64,000 nucleotides of DNA from Arthrobacter gallicola. Its GTDB lineage: Bacteria; Actinomycetota; Actinomycetes; Actinomycetales; Micrococcaceae. Within the stretch, counting starts at the first letter, position 1. Every line of letters starts with the position of its first letter. The notes beneath the pieces are model-generated. The model did no database searches. It saw only the letters and a list, made by a program, of their open reading frames with translations, and was not told where the DNA came from. Shown one piece after another: positions 45,954-55,921 of this stretch. A program made the position numbers and the translations under genes. Location: assembly GCF_014836775.1 (NCBI RefSeq), contig NZ_JACSQD010000001.1, positions 414,175 to 478,174 of the forward strand, read 5' to 3'.

Positions 45954-46885
45954 GCGTTAATCCGTTCCGGGCTCAGGCACGCTGCCAGTCCCTGCGTTAG
46001 TACTTCTCCGAATACCTCGTCAGGATCCAGCCGGCGCAGTTCTTCGGCCAGGCACTCGTGCAGGTTCCGCCGGGGAAGGGAAATCCGCTGCTCGGGCTGT
46101 CCCGGCTGGGTGAGGTAGGCCGTATTGCCGTCAGGACGGTACAACTCAATCACACCGGCGCCGCGTTCCAGCCGCACGCGCCGCATACCGCTGCCTGCTT
46201 TGTCCTCGATGATTTCCACCGGAACGTGGAGGGCGTTCTTCAGCCAGGCCGCCAGCAGGAACGTACTGGCGGAATCGGAGGCACCTTCAACGGTGATGGA
46301 GTTGATCCCGTTGGCACCGTTCTGCTCCAGCACAGCTGCCAGCTGGATCCGCCAATGCGTCAGCCGGGTCCAGCTCAGGTCCGTGTCGCCGGCCTGGTAG
46401 CTGCGGCTGAGGTCCAGCAGCGCCTGCTTGGGGTTGACCTCATTCGCAGCATCGGTGATGCGGCGGTGGGCGATCCGCCCCAGCGGTGTGGACGCCGCTG
46501 ATTTGGGTACGCCGTGCGGCCACCACGCCACGATCGGTGCATCCGGCAGCAGCAGGGCCGAGACCAGGGACTCAGTCTCGGCAGCCAGTTCGCCGTAGCC
46601 GTAAAGCAGGATGACCTCCGAGGCGCCGGCGTCGCCGCCGACCCGGATCTGGGCATCCAGCCGGGACGGCTCATCCGGGGAGCCTGCCACCAGGACAATG
46701 ATCCGGCAGGGGTGTTCCCGGCTGGCAGCATTGGCCGCTTCAATGGCTTCTTCCACGAAGTCCGGCTTGGCGACGATCACCAGGGTCAGGACGCGGCCCA
46801 GGGCCACCACACCGCCCTTGTCGCGCATGGCAACGATTTTCTTCGACACCTTGGAGGTGGTGGTGTCTGGCAGTTCAACGATCAC
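45950..46885 (-). CDS. opcA: Glucose-6-phosphate dehydrogenase assembly protein OpcA
   Basis: OpcA binds glucose-6-phosphate dehydrogenase and is needed for its assembly or redox control in cyanobacteria and actinobacteria. The 311-residue product starts MIVELPDTTTSKVSKKI, typical of actinobacterial OpcA, and contains WWPHGVPKSAASTPLGRIAHRRITD in short conserved blocks. The GTG start overlaps the zwf stop by four bases and has GGAG upstream. Its place directly after zwf supports the role. Confidence 0.93.
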   Translation of the reverse strand: MIVELPDTTTSKVSKKIVAMRDKGGVVALGRVLTLVIVAKPDFVEEAIEAANAASREHPCRIIVLVAGSPDEPSRLDAQIRVGGDAGASEVILLYGYGELAAETESLVSALLLPDAPIVAWWPHGVPKSAASTPLGRIAHRRITDAANEVNPKQALLDLSRSYQAGDTDLSWTRLTHWRIQLAAVLEQNGANGINSITVEGASDSASTFLLAAWLKNALHVPVEIIEDKAGSGMRRVRLERGAGVIELYRPDGNTAYLTQPGQPEQRISLPRRNLHECLAEELRRLDPDEVFGEVLTQGLAACLSPERINA

Positions 46886-48426
46886 GGCCTTCTCCAGGTC
46901 CTTCCGTCACGGGCGAGCAGTTCAGCAGCTGAGGGCGGGCCCCAGCTTCCTGGAGCGTAGGGTTCGGGCTGTTCATCCAGGGATGCCCAGTATTCCTCGA
47001 ACGGATCCACGATCTTCCACGACAGCTCCACTTCTTCGTGCCGCGGGAACAGCGGTGGTTCACCGAGCAGCACGTCGAGGATGAGCCGTTCATAGGCCTC
47101 CGGGCTGGATTCCGTGAAGGAGTGACCGTAGCCGAAGTCCATGGAAACGTCGCGGACTTCCATCTGCGTTCCCGGCACCTTGGAACCGAACCGGATCGTG
47201 GCGCCTTCGTCCGGCTGGACGCGGATGACGACGGCGTTCTGCCCGAAGTCGTCCTCTTCATGGTCACGGAACAGGAGGTTCGGTGCCCGCTTGAAGACGA
47301 CGGCGATCTCGGTGACACGGCGTCCCAGCCGTTTTCCTGCCCGCAGGTAGAACGGCACACCGGCCCAGCGTCTGGTGTTGATGTCCAGCCGGATCGCGGC
47401 AAACGTTTCGGTCTTGGACTCCGGGTTGAAGCCTTCTTCCTCCAGGAATCCGGTGACCTTTTCACCGCCCTGCCAGCCGCCCGTGTACTGTCCGCGGGCG
47501 GAATGCTTGGACAGGTCCTTGGGCAGCCGGACGGCAGCCAGCACCTTCTCCTTTTCCGCGCGCAGGTGTGCGGCGTCGAAGGAGATCGGCTCTTCCATGG
47601 CGGTGAGCGCCAGCAGCTGCAGCAGGTGGTTCTGGATTACGTCACGGGCAGCCCCGACGCCGTCGTAGTAGCCCGCGCGGCCGCCAATGCCGATGTCCTC
47701 GGCCATGGTGATCTGGACGTGGTCAACGTAGTTGGCGTTCCAGATCGGCTCGAAAAGCTGGTTGGCGAAGCGCAGCGCCAGGATGTTCTGGACTGTTTCC
47801 TTACCCAGGTAGTGGTCGATCCGGAAAACCGAGTCGGCGGGGAAGACCGCTTCAACCACTTCGTTCAGGTCCCGGGCAGACTGCAGGTCATGGCCGAACG
47901 GCTTTTCAATGACGACACGGCGCCACTGGCCCTCTGCCGAATCAGCCAGTCCGTGGCTGGAGAGCTGCTGGCAAACCTGCTCAAAGCTCTTCGGTGGAAC
48001 CGAGAGGTAGAACGCCACGTTGCCGCGGGTGCCGCGCTTCTCGTCCAGTTCCTCAAGCGTGGTGCGGAGTTTGTCGAACGCCTGGTCGTCGTCGAAGCCG
48101 CCCTGCACAAACCGGATGCCTTCGACCAGCTGGTCCCAGACACTTTCGCTGAATGCGGTTCGCGAACCAGCCTGCACGGCCTCCTTCACGTAGGCCGTGA
48201 AGTCTGCGTCGCTCCATTCCCGCCGGCCGAATCCGACCATGGAGAAGCTGGGCGGAAGCAGACCTCGGTTGGCGAGGTCGTAGACCGCCGGAATGAGTTT
48301 CTTGCGTGCCAGGTCTCCGGTGACACCGAAGATCACCAGGGAGGAGGGACCCGCGATCCGGCTCAGCCGCCGGTCGCGCGGGTCCCGCAACGGGCTGGGG
48401 GAACCGTTGTCTTGCTCATGGGACAT
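46882..48426 (-). CDS. zwf: Glucose-6-phosphate 1-dehydrogenase
   Basis: Zwf oxidises glucose-6-phosphate to the lactone, producing NADPH, the entry step of the pentose phosphate pathway. The 514-residue protein has the coenzyme motif FGVTGDLARKKLIPA (about residue 32) and the active-site signature RIDHYLGKETVQN (about residue 200) with the catalytic His. An N-terminal extension of about 25 polar residues precedes the coenzyme fold, as in other actinobacterial Zwf. It starts three bases after the pgi stop. Confidence 0.96.
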   Translation of the reverse strand: MSHEQDNGSPSPLRDPRDRRLSRIAGPSSLVIFGVTGDLARKKLIPAVYDLANRGLLPPSFSMVGFGRREWSDADFTAYVKEAVQAGSRTAFSESVWDQLVEGIRFVQGGFDDDQAFDKLRTTLEELDEKRGTRGNVAFYLSVPPKSFEQVCQQLSSHGLADSAEGQWRRVVIEKPFGHDLQSARDLNEVVEAVFPADSVFRIDHYLGKETVQNILALRFANQLFEPIWNANYVDHVQITMAEDIGIGGRAGYYDGVGAARDVIQNHLLQLLALTAMEEPISFDAAHLRAEKEKVLAAVRLPKDLSKHSARGQYTGGWQGGEKVTGFLEEEGFNPESKTETFAAIRLDINTRRWAGVPFYLRAGKRLGRRVTEIAVVFKRAPNLLFRDHEEDDFGQNAVVIRVQPDEGATIRFGSKVPGTQMEVRDVSMDFGYGHSFTESSPEAYERLILDVLLGEPPLFPRHEEVELSWKIVDPFEEYWASLDEQPEPYAPGSWGPPSAAELLARDGRTWRRP

Positions 48427-48429
48427 CTG

Positions 48430-50052
48430 TTAGTTACCGCCCTTGGCTAGTCCCTTGATGGTCTCCGTCAGCTGCGCGGCTCCCGCATTGCGGTCCAGCA
48501 GGTTCAGCCGCAGGACGGGACGCCCCTGGTCGACGAGCACCTGGGCGTCGCCGGCGGCCTGGGCCGCGATCAGCTCACCGAAGGTGAACGGCCGGCCGGG
48601 GATCGGCACGTCGCTGGCGGGCGCCCCGGTGATCTGCAGGTAGACGCCCTGCGCCGGGCCGCCCTTGTGGAACTGTCCGGTGGAGTGCAGGAAACGCGGT
48701 CCCCAGCCGAAAGTCACCGGACGGCCGGTCAGCTGCGCCAGTTCGGGCCGCAGCTGCTCCAGCGGGGCCTGGGCTGCCCGGTCCAGGTAGGCCTGGACGC
48801 TGAGGTAACCGTCTTCGCCGAGGTGCTGCAGGAGCGCACGGAGCGCGGCTTCCAGGGTGTCAGCCCCGCCGAGCAGCGCGGAATCCGCGCGGACCTCAAT
48901 GCTGCCGTCAACAAACGACGGCGCTGCGGGCTTGGGCTGGGCATCGAGCAGGCCGCGGGCCGCCTTTTTGGCGGCTTCGACGTCGGGCTGGTCAAACGGG
49001 TTGATGCCCAGCAGGCGCCCGGCAACCGCCGTCGCGTACTCCCACAGCATCATCTGCGCGCCGAGGCTGCCGGAGACAACCACCTGGTTGCCCTCCGGCA
49101 GGGCCTCGGCGTCAGGTGCCGCGATCCGCACCACCAGAATGTCCGGCGCTCCGCTGAGGATCTCCGGTGCGCCAGGCTCAACCGCAACCGGGAGCAACCC
49201 CGTGCCAAGCTTGCCGGTGGATTCCGCGATGAGCTGTTCGGCCCAGTCCGGGAAACCGGCCAGCCCGGAACCTTCATCAACGATTACGATCTTGTTCCGC
49301 AGCGGATCCGTCCCGCCCAGGGCGGCACCGAGGGCGAGGCCGATGTTGTCCGCATCGTTGCCGCTGAGCATTTCCGCGGTGTCCTCAGCGGCGTCGAGCA
49401 GGGATTCGATATCCGCACCGGCCAGGCCGGAGGGCACGAGCCCGAACGCGGTCAGCGCCGAGTAACGTCCTCCGACGTTCGGATCGGCGTTGAAAACCGC
49501 GCGGTAGCCGGCTTCCCGCGCGGCACCGTCCAGGGGCGAGCCCGGATCGGTCACGACGACGATCCGTGACGCGGCATCGATTCCGGCCTTCGTGAACGCA
49601 TCCTCAAACGCGCGCCGCTGGGAGTCGGTCTCCACGGTGGAGCCCGACTTGGAGGAAACCACGATCACGGTTCCCGCCAAATCTACGGCCAGGGCCGCAG
49701 CGACGGAGTCGGGATCGGTGGAGTCCAGGACCGTGAGGTCCACTCCATCGGTGCGGGTAATGACTTCCGGCGCCAGCGACGAACCGCCCATGCCGGCCAG
49801 GACCACGCGGGTGACCCCTTCAGCGGCGAGTTCGTCGCGCAGCGCGCGGATCTGTCCCAGCAGCGGCCGGGAGCTTTCCGAGGGGTTCAGCCAGCCAAGC
49901 CGGATGGCGGCTTCAGCTTCGGCATCCGGGCCCCACAGAGTGGGGTCCTGCGCGAGCAGCCGGGTGGCTACCTCATCGCGGACCAGTCCGGGGACCTTCG
50001 CTTCCACGGCATCGCGGGCGGCCCCGGCCGCTTCAAAGGACAGTGTTGTCAT
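48430..50052 (-). CDS. pgi: Glucose-6-phosphate isomerase
   Basis: Pgi interconverts glucose-6-phosphate and fructose-6-phosphate. The 540-residue protein has SIS-fold phosphosugar motifs: VVLAGMGGSSLAPEVI near residue 80 and VSSKSGSTVETDSQRRAF near residue 132, then GRYSALTAFGLVPSGLAG. It belongs to the branch found within actinobacterial pentose phosphate operons, which differs from the classical 550-residue enzyme in its C-terminal half. Placement between tal and zwf lets it feed fructose-6-phosphate back to Zwf. Confidence 0.9.
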   Translation of the reverse strand: MTTLSFEAAGAARDAVEAKVPGLVRDEVATRLLAQDPTLWGPDAEAEAAIRLGWLNPSESSRPLLGQIRALRDELAAEGVTRVVLAGMGGSSLAPEVITRTDGVDLTVLDSTDPDSVAAALAVDLAGTVIVVSSKSGSTVETDSQRRAFEDAFTKAGIDAASRIVVVTDPGSPLDGAAREAGYRAVFNADPNVGGRYSALTAFGLVPSGLAGADIESLLDAAEDTAEMLSGNDADNIGLALGAALGGTDPLRNKIVIVDEGSGLAGFPDWAEQLIAESTGKLGTGLLPVAVEPGAPEILSGAPDILVVRIAAPDAEALPEGNQVVVSGSLGAQMMLWEYATAVAGRLLGINPFDQPDVEAAKKAARGLLDAQPKPAAPSFVDGSIEVRADSALLGGADTLEAALRALLQHLGEDGYLSVQAYLDRAAQAPLEQLRPELAQLTGRPVTFGWGPRFLHSTGQFHKGGPAQGVYLQITGAPASDVPIPGRPFTFGELIAAQAAGDAQVLVDQGRPVLRLNLLDRNAGAAQLTETIKGLAKGGN

Positions 50053-50057
50053 GATTC

Positions 50058-51173
50058 TTATGCCTCCCGTGCGCCGTTGAGCGCGGTGGATACGGTCTCG
50101 AGCAGCTCGCCCCAGGAGACGACGAACTTATCCAGGCCTTCGGCCTCAAGAAGTTCGACGACCTCGTTGTAGTCCACGCCCTGGCGGTCCAGTGCGTCGA
50201 GGAGGGCTGCGGACTCGGCGTAGGTGCCCGTGACGGTGTCACCGGTGACCTTGCCGTGGTCGGCAGTCGCCTCGAGGGTCTTCTCGGGCATCGTGTTGAC
50301 GACGCCGGGAGCCACCAGTTCGGTGACGTACAAGGTGTCCGGCAGGGCCGGGTCCTTGACGCCGGTGGAGGCCCACAGCGGACGCTGGGCGTTGGCGCCG
50401 GCAGCTGCCAGTACCTGCCAGCGTTCGGTGGCGAAGGACTCTTCGAAGACCTGGTAGGCCAGGCGGGCGTTTGCGAGCCCGGCCTTGCCCTTGAGTGCCT
50501 TCGCTTCGTCCGAGCCGGCGGCGTCGAGCCGCTTGTCGATCTCTGCGTCCACCCGGGAGACGAAGAAGGAAGCCACCGAGTGGATGGTGGAGAGATCGTG
50601 GCCGTTTTCGCGGGCCTGCTCAATGCCCACCATGAACGCGTTGATGACCTCGCGGTAGCGCTGCAGCGAGAAGATCAGGGTGACGTTCACGCTGATACCG
50701 GCGGCAAGGACAGCCGAGATGGCCGGCAGGCCTTCCTGGGTGGCCGGGATCTTGATGAGGACGTTGCTGCGTCCCACCTTGTCGAAGAGTTCCTTTGCTT
50801 CGTTGATGGTGCCCTGGGTGTCACGGGAGAGGCGGGGGTCCACCTCGATCGAGACCCGGCCGTCAACACCGTTCGTTGCCGCGTAGACGGGGGCGAAGAC
50901 GTCGCACGCCTGGATGACGTCGTCGGTGGTGATCTCGAAAACGGCCTTGTCGACGTCGGCGCCGCTGGCTGCCAGCTGCTGGACCTGGGCCGCGTAGGAC
51001 TCGCCGTTGGCCAGGGCCGCGGCGAAGATGCTCGGGTTGGTGGTGACGCCGACGACGTTGCGCGAGGAGATCAGGTCCTTCAGCGAGCCGGAGGTGATCC
51101 TTTCGCGCGAGAGGTCGTCAAGCCAGATGGAGACTCCGGCCTCGGAGAGGGCGGCGGTAGGGGTGCAAGTCAT
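50058..51173 (-). CDS. tal: Transaldolase
   Basis: Transaldolase moves a three-carbon dihydroxyacetone unit between sugar phosphates. The 371-residue product is the longer actinobacterial form. The N-terminal signature [13 protein letters not shown] (about residue 40) and the Schiff-base lysine in [15 protein letters not shown] (about residue 140) are present. It lies 23 bases after tkt and five bases before pgi, so the operon is tightly packed. Confidence 0.95.
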   Translation of the reverse strand: MTCTPTAALSEAGVSIWLDDLSRERITSGSLKDLISSRNVVGVTTNPSIFAAALANGESYAAQVQQLAASGADVDKAVFEITTDDVIQACDVFAPVYAATNGVDGRVSIEVDPRLSRDTQGTINEAKELFDKVGRSNVLIKIPATQEGLPAISAVLAAGISVNVTLIFSLQRYREVINAFMVGIEQARENGHDLSTIHSVASFFVSRVDAEIDKRLDAAGSDEAKALKGKAGLANARLAYQVFEESFATERWQVLAAAGANAQRPLWASTGVKDPALPDTLYVTELVAPGVVNTMPEKTLEATADHGKVTGDTVTGTYAESAALLDALDRQGVDYNEVVELLEAEGLDKFVVSWGELLETVSTALNGAREA

Positions 51174-51196
51174 TGGTGTGCTCCTTTTGTTCCGTT

Positions 51197-53395
51197 TTAC
51201 TTCTGGTCGCCGGTCTTGGTGGACGCGGCGCCGGAAGGCGCGGCTGGTGTGCCGGCGGGTGCGGCGTCCTGGCCGCGGACGGCTGCCAGGGAATCGCGGG
51301 CGGCCTGGGCCACGGCGTCGGCGGTGATGCCGAACTCGTTGAACAGGGTCTTGTAGTCGGCGGAAGCGCCGAAGTGCTCCAGGGAAACCATGCGTCCGTT
51401 GTCGCCAACGAACTCGCGCCAGCCCTGGGCAATGCCGGCTTCAACCGAAACGCGTGCCTTGACGCCGCGGGGGAGGACCGATTCGCGGTAGTCCTCATCC
51501 TGGCGGTTGAACCACTCAACGCTGGGCATCGAAACGACGCGTGCTGCGATGCCTTCGGCGGCAAGGGCTTCGCGGGCGGCGACGGCCAGCTGGACCTCGG
51601 ACCCGGTGCCGATCAGCACCACGTCAGGGGTGACGGCTTCGCCGCCGCGCACGGCCTCAGCCAGAACGTAACCGCCGCGGGCGGCACCTTCGGCGGAGCC
51701 AAAGGCAGCGGCGTCTGCCGTACCTTCACCGCGGTCCCAGGTGGGGACATTCTGGCGGGTCAGGACGATGCCTGCCGGGTTCTGGGTGTTTTCCAGGATG
51801 GTGCGCCAGGCCACGGCCACTTCGTTGGCGTCTGCGGGACGGACGACGTCGAGGCCCGGGATGGCCCGGAGCGAGGCCAGCTGCTCGACCGGCTGGTGCG
51901 TCGGTCCGTCTTCGCCGAGGCCGATCGAATCGTGCGTCCAGACGTAGATGGAGGGCACACCCATCAGGGCGCCGAGGCGGATGGCCGGACGCTGGTAATC
52001 GCTGAAGATCAGGAAGGTACCGGAGAAGGCCCGGGTGTTGCTGGCCATCGTGATGCCGTTGACGATCGCGGCGGCTGCGTGCTCCCGGATGCCGAAGTGC
52101 AGCACCCGGCCGTAGGGTCCGCCGGACCAGGTGCTGGTCTGCTTGCCCGCGGGGATGAAGGACGGTGCGCCTTCAATGGTGGTGTTGTTGGACTCGGCCA
52201 GGTCGGCTGAACCGCCCCACAGCTCCGGCAGTACCGGGCCGATGGCGCTCAGGACCTTGCCGGACGCGGCGCGGGTGGAAACATCCTTGCCGGCTTCGAA
52301 TGCAGGCAGGGATTCTTCCCATCCGGCGGGCAGCTTGCCGGCCTGGATGCGTTCGAGCAGCTCTGCGGCCTCCGGGTTGGTTTCCTGCCAGGCGGTAAAG
52401 GCTTCATTCCAGAGGGCATGTTCCTTGGCGCCGCGGGAAACGGCTGCCCGGGCGTGCTCCAGGACGGCGGGGTCGACGTCGAAGGACTTCTCCGGGTCAA
52501 AGCCCATGGCTTCCTTGAGAGCGGCGACTTCGTCGCGGCCCAGGGCCGAACCGTGGATCTTGCCGGTGTTCTGCTTGTTGGGGGAGGGCCACCCGATGAT
52601 GGTGCGCAGCGAGATGATCGAGGGACGCGAGGTCTCGGCTTTGGCGGCCGTCAGTGCCTCGTACAGGCCTGCCACGTCTTCCTTGTATTCGCCGCCGGCG
52701 GTCCAGTCCACGCGCTGGGTGTGCCAGCCGTAGGCTTCGTAGCGCTTCAGGACGTCTTCGGTGAAGGCGATGTCGGTGTCGTCTTCAATGGAGATGTGGT
52801 TCTCGTCGTAGATCACCACGAGGTTGCCCAGTTCCTGGTGGCCGGCCAGCGAGGAGGCCTCGGAGGTGACGCCTTCCTGGAGATCGCCGTCGGAGGCAAT
52901 GACCCAGACAGTGTGGTCGAAGGGGCTCTCGCCGGCGGGAGCCTCGGCGTCGAGCATTCCGCGCAGGCGGCGCTGAGCGAAGGCGAAGCCGACGGCGGAG
53001 GCCAGGCCCTGCCCCAGCGGGCCGGTGGTGATTTCCACACCGTCCGTGTGCCGGTATTCAGGGTGGCCGGGAGTCTTGGAGCCCCAGGTCCGCAGTGCCT
53101 TCAGGTCATCGAGCTCCAGTCCGTAACCGGAGAGGAAGAGCTGGATGTAAAGGGTCAGGGAGGTGTGACCGGGGGAGAGGACAAAGCGGTCACGGCCGAT
53201 CCAGTGCGGGTCGGCCGGGTCGTGGCGCATGAGCTTCTGGAACAGCAGGTAGGCTGCCGGAGCCAGGCTCATGGCAGTTCCGGGGTGTCCGTTGCCGACC
53301 TTTTCGACGGCGTCGGCAGCGAGGACCCGGATCGTGTCCACTGCCTTGCTGTCCGTCTCGGTCCAGGTCAGATTCTGCTCTTCCAAATGTGGCAC
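51197..53395 (-). CDS. tkt: Transketolase
   Basis: Transketolase transfers two-carbon units between sugar phosphates using thiamine diphosphate. The 732-residue product has the N-terminal signature [13 protein letters not shown], the thiamine-binding region [13 protein letters not shown] ... [13 protein letters not shown], and the C-terminal segment [17 protein letters not shown] chose the GTG at 53395 because GAGAGGG lies upstream and related proteins begin close to EEQNLTW; an in-frame ATG at 53440 would add 15 residues. It is the first gene of the pentose phosphate operon. The C-terminal 20 residues are Ala/Pro-rich. Confidence 0.94.
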   Translation of the reverse strand: MPHLEEQNLTWTETDSKAVDTIRVLAADAVEKVGNGHPGTAMSLAPAAYLLFQKLMRHDPADPHWIGRDRFVLSPGHTSLTLYIQLFLSGYGLELDDLKALRTWGSKTPGHPEYRHTDGVEITTGPLGQGLASAVGFAFAQRRLRGMLDAEAPAGESPFDHTVWVIASDGDLQEGVTSEASSLAGHQELGNLVVIYDENHISIEDDTDIAFTEDVLKRYEAYGWHTQRVDWTAGGEYKEDVAGLYEALTAAKAETSRPSIISLRTIIGWPSPNKQNTGKIHGSALGRDEVAALKEAMGFDPEKSFDVDPAVLEHARAAVSRGAKEHALWNEAFTAWQETNPEAAELLERIQAGKLPAGWEESLPAFEAGKDVSTRAASGKVLSAIGPVLPELWGGSADLAESNNTTIEGAPSFIPAGKQTSTWSGGPYGRVLHFGIREHAAAAIVNGITMASNTRAFSGTFLIFSDYQRPAIRLGALMGVPSIYVWTHDSIGLGEDGPTHQPVEQLASLRAIPGLDVVRPADANEVAVAWRTILENTQNPAGIVLTRQNVPTWDRGEGTADAAAFGSAEGAARGGYVLAEAVRGGEAVTPDVVLIGTGSEVQLAVAAREALAAEGIAARVVSMPSVEWFNRQDEDYRESVLPRGVKARVSVEAGIAQGWREFVGDNGRMVSLEHFGASADYKTLFNEFGITADAVAQAARDSLAAVRGQDAAPAGTPAAPSGAASTKTGDQK

Positions 53396-53786
53396 GTTTA
53401 CCGGGCCCTCTCTTTCGGGGATGACCGGCGCCTTGAGCACCGGAAGCCTTGTGCTGAGTCGTTACCGGACAATTGCGCTCTCCTGCTCATCCGCCGCCGC
53501 TTCGCGGGCTGCGTGCGGCTGGGCGGGGGGCGGCAGGCTCTGCGCTCCTCCTGCGGTGCCCGATGGCTCCGTTGGAATGTCCGCTCCAACCTTATCCCGA
53601 AGGGCCGGTCATTGGGCGTATCGTGACGGCCAACCACGTGTGATCCTGCCTGTGGGAAGCCGTCTTGGGTAACGTGTCCGCGGGAACGCGCTGCGGGCTT
53701 CGTTTTCTACAGGGGATAGAGGTTATGATGATCTCGGACTTTTCCGGCCCAGAGCAGGACCCTAGACAGGACTGAGTGATCTTTTC
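53396..53786. other. Divergent intergenic region between tkt and ctaB
   Basis: About 390 bases separate these divergent genes and must hold promoters for both. On the plus strand TATGAT at 53724-53729 is a plausible -10 box for ctaB, about 55 bases before its GTG, without a good -35. I could not identify a clear minus-strand promoter for tkt. I see no gene here. Confidence 0.45.
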
Positions 53787-54731
53787 GTGAGTACGCAGCA
53801 TGCCCCCGCCGAGATTCCGGTCTACACCGGAAAAATGAGCGCGGGCCGCAAGCTTCGGGCTTATGTTGCGCTGACGAAGCCGCGCGTCATTGAACTGCTG
53901 CTGGTCACCACTCTTCCCACCATGTTCTTCGCGCACGGCGGAATTCCGTCCGTCTGGCTGATGGTGGCAACCATGGTGGGCGGTGCGCTGGCTGCCGCCA
54001 GTGCCGGCGTCTTCAATTGCTACATTGACCGGGACATGGACCGGCTGATGCGCCGGACCGAGAAGCGTCCGCTGGTCACAGGTGAGGTGACACCGCGGGA
54101 GGCACTGGTCTTCGGCTGGGTGCTGGGCATCGTTTCGATTGCCCTTCTGTGGTTCGGCGCGAACCCCCTCACCGGCCTGCTGGGCCTCGGCGCCATTCTG
54201 CTCTACGTGGTCCTGTACACGCTGATCCTCAAGCGCCGCACCACCCAGAACATTGTCTGGGGCGGAGCTGCCGGCTGCATGCCGGTGCTGATCGCCTGGG
54301 CCGCCGTCACGAATACCGTGGAATGGCCGGCAATCATCCTGTTCATGGTGATCTTCCTCTGGACCCCGCCGCATTACTGGCCGCTGTCCATGAAGTACGG
54401 CGAGGACTACCGCAATGCCTCCGTTCCGATGCTCGGTGCCGTCGCCGGTGCCAAGCTGGTCTCGGTCCAGGTTGTGCTGTACGCGTACGCCACCGTGGTC
54501 TGCTCCCTGCTCCTGGTTCCCGTTGGCGGTGCCGGCTGGGTTTACACCATCGGTGCTGCTCTGAGCGGTATCTGGTTCCTCGCCGAGACCCACCGCCTAC
54601 ACGGCCGTGCCCAGCGCGGCGAGGTCAGCGACAAGTCGGCAATGAAGGTCTTCCACGGCTCCATCAGCTACCTCACGATCCTCTTCGTGGCCCTTGCCAT
54701 CGATCCGTTCGTCGGCGGTCCGCTCTTCTAG
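53787..54731 (+). CDS. ctaB: Protoheme IX farnesyltransferase (heme O synthase)
   Basis: CtaB attaches a farnesyl group to heme B, making heme O for terminal oxidases. The 314-residue UbiA-family membrane protein has about nine transmembrane helices and the two Asp-rich prenyl-binding motifs: [19 protein letters not shown] near residue 73 and [13 protein letters not shown] near residue 205. Start is GTG. It is divergent from tkt, the usual neighbour in actinobacteria, and converges with ctaA, which acts in the next step. Confidence 0.95.
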   Translation: MSTQHAPAEIPVYTGKMSAGRKLRAYVALTKPRVIELLLVTTLPTMFFAHGGIPSVWLMVATMVGGALAAASAGVFNCYIDRDMDRLMRRTEKRPLVTGEVTPREALVFGWVLGIVSIALLWFGANPLTGLLGLGAILLYVVLYTLILKRRTTQNIVWGGAAGCMPVLIAWAAVTNTVEWPAIILFMVIFLWTPPHYWPLSMKYGEDYRNASVPMLGAVAGAKLVSVQVVLYAYATVVCSLLLVPVGGAGWVYTIGAALSGIWFLAETHRLHGRAQRGEVSDKSAMKVFHGSISYLTILFVALAIDPFVGGPLF

Positions 54732-55093
54732 TCTGCTTCGCTGCGTGGGGTGCGTGGGGGTGCCAGGGGGCGCCAGCCGTGAGCTGCCTCAGGTGGCTGC
54801 GTGCCGGTCCGTGACAGACCCTCCTGACGTTTCGTCTGACTCGCGGGTGACTTCACCGCCGATGCGCCTGGACGACCTGTAGGCCCCAGAACGGTGCTGG
54901 TACCCGTAGCTGTGACTCCCAAGAGGCGCGCCGCTGCTGGCGGACCCGGGGGAATCCGGTAGCCCGTATGCCGTCCGCCTCTTGGTGGCGGACCCGGGGG
55001 AATCCGGTAGCCCGTATGCCGTCCGCCTCTTGGTGGCGGACCCCGGGGGATCCGGTAGCTCCCAGCCTGGCCTGTTTCGCCCCAACCGCTACG
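54732..55093. other. Non-coding stretch after ctaB, ending in 48-bp tandem repeats
   Basis: The first 200 bases after ctaB are GC-rich, and I see neither a gene nor a clear terminator in them. They run into a 48-bp tandem repeat (54939-55061), described separately, and then the second palindromic array. Confidence 0.5.
54939..55061. repeat. 48-bp tandem direct repeat, about 2.5 copies
   Basis: Units begin GGCGGACCCGGGGGAATCC at 54939 and 54987 and, with small changes, at 55035; the third copy is cut short near 55061. The first two copies are identical. Because 48 is a multiple of three, open frames stay open through the array and give repeated peptides, but nothing else supports coding. Confidence 0.85.
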
Positions 55094-55094
55094 G

Positions 55095-55182
55095 CGACAC
55101 GCGTTCCCACTGTATGTATCCTCCTGAGGCTGGTGGGGTCACTCCAGCCCCAGGAGTGAACAAAGAGTGGGAACCCGTGTCG
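55095..55182 (-). repeat. Type B palindromic element, copy B4 (inverted)
   Basis: This 88-nt element has 23-nt arms pairing at 20 positions. The inner stem CTCCTGAGGCTGG/CCAGCCCCAGGAG pairs at 12 of 13 positions, with the loop TGGGGTCACT. Read on the minus strand it aligns base for base in length with B1-B3. Confidence 0.88.
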
Positions 55183-55302
55183 TGGGAACGCTTCCTGCCC
55201 AGGTCTCGCACTGTCTGCCCAGGTCCCGTATTGTCTGAGCGCTGTCTGGTGGCGTTCCGGCCCGGCGTCTGTGGCACTCATCCGGCAATCGCGGTCCACG
55301 CG

Positions 55303-55390
55303 GATCCACCGTTCCCACTGTATGTATCCTCCTGAGGCTGGTGGGGTCACTCCAGCCCCAGGAATGAACAAAGAGTGGGAACCCGTGTCG
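55303..55390 (-). repeat. Type B palindromic element, copy B5 (inverted)
   Basis: Same as B4 from GTTCCCACT onward, with one change in the inner stem (GGAATG for GGAGTG). The outermost eight bases of the left arm (GATCCACC) do not match, so only the right arm keeps the GTGTCG end. Confidence 0.82.
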
Positions 55391-55519
55391 CGGGAACGAT
55401 TCCTGTCCAGGTCCCGCGCTGTCGGCGCCCTGTCCGGTGGAGTTGCGGCCAGGCGTCTGCGGCCCCAGCATCGAACCGACAGCTGCCCCATCCGGCAGAA
55501 TCACGCCCCACACGATCCG

Positions 55520-55607
55520 CGACACGCGTTCCCACTGTATGTATCCTCCTGAGGCTGGTGGGGTCACTCCAGCCCCAGGAGTGAACAAAGAGTGGGAACC
55601 CGTGTCG
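55520..55607 (-). repeat. Type B palindromic element, copy B6 (inverted)
   Basis: Identical to B4 across all 88 bases, as part of the 226-bp exact duplication. Confidence 0.88.
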
Positions 55608-55735
55608 TGGGAACGCTTCCTGCCCAGGTCTCGCACTGTCTGCCCAGGTCCCGTATTGTCTGAGCGCTGTCTGGTGGCGTTCCGGCCCGGCGTCTGTGGC
55701 ACTCATCCGGCAATCGCGGTCCACGCGGATCCACC

Positions 55736-55805
55736 GTTCCCACTCTCAGTTACAGGAGTAACCGAGAGTGACCCCACGGGCCACAGCAGTCACATTTAGT
55801 GGGAA
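55736..55805 (+). repeat. Variant palindromic element C1
   Basis: This 70-nt element is bounded by GTTCCCACT and AGTGGGAA and contains a separate 11-bp hairpin (CTCTCAGTTAC/GTAACCGAGAG, one mismatch). The core GTGACCCCACGGGCC follows, on the plus strand. It shares ends and core with types A and B but little else. Confidence 0.75.
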
Positions 55806-55921
55806 ATCTGGCACCCGACAGCTGGCACCCCGGGTCCAGCCCAGCCGCCCCCGACGCACCCATCCCCACAGCCCCCGCGCACCCATCCCCACTCGACGCC
55901 GGCACACGCACCCCATAGACA

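Larger units (their letters stand above)
55094..55805. repeat. Second palindromic-element array, three ~210-bp units plus one variant
   Basis: Three type B elements (starting 55095, 55303 and 55520) alternate with similar spacers, then a variant element (C1) ends the array. Here the GTGACCCCAC core of the B elements lies on the minus strand, opposite to the array at 34.4-35.2 kb. The segment 55094-55319 is repeated without change at 55519-55744. Confidence 0.9.

Noticed and set aside
47038..48450. Open frame antisense to zwf
   Set aside because: zwf motifs and operon overlaps are clear on the minus strand; the antisense frame has no support.
55139..55702. Open frames of up to 187 codons with repeated peptides in the second array
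   Set aside because: The peptides are translations of palindromic DNA and its spacers; both strands and several frames are equally open, as expected for GC-rich repeats.
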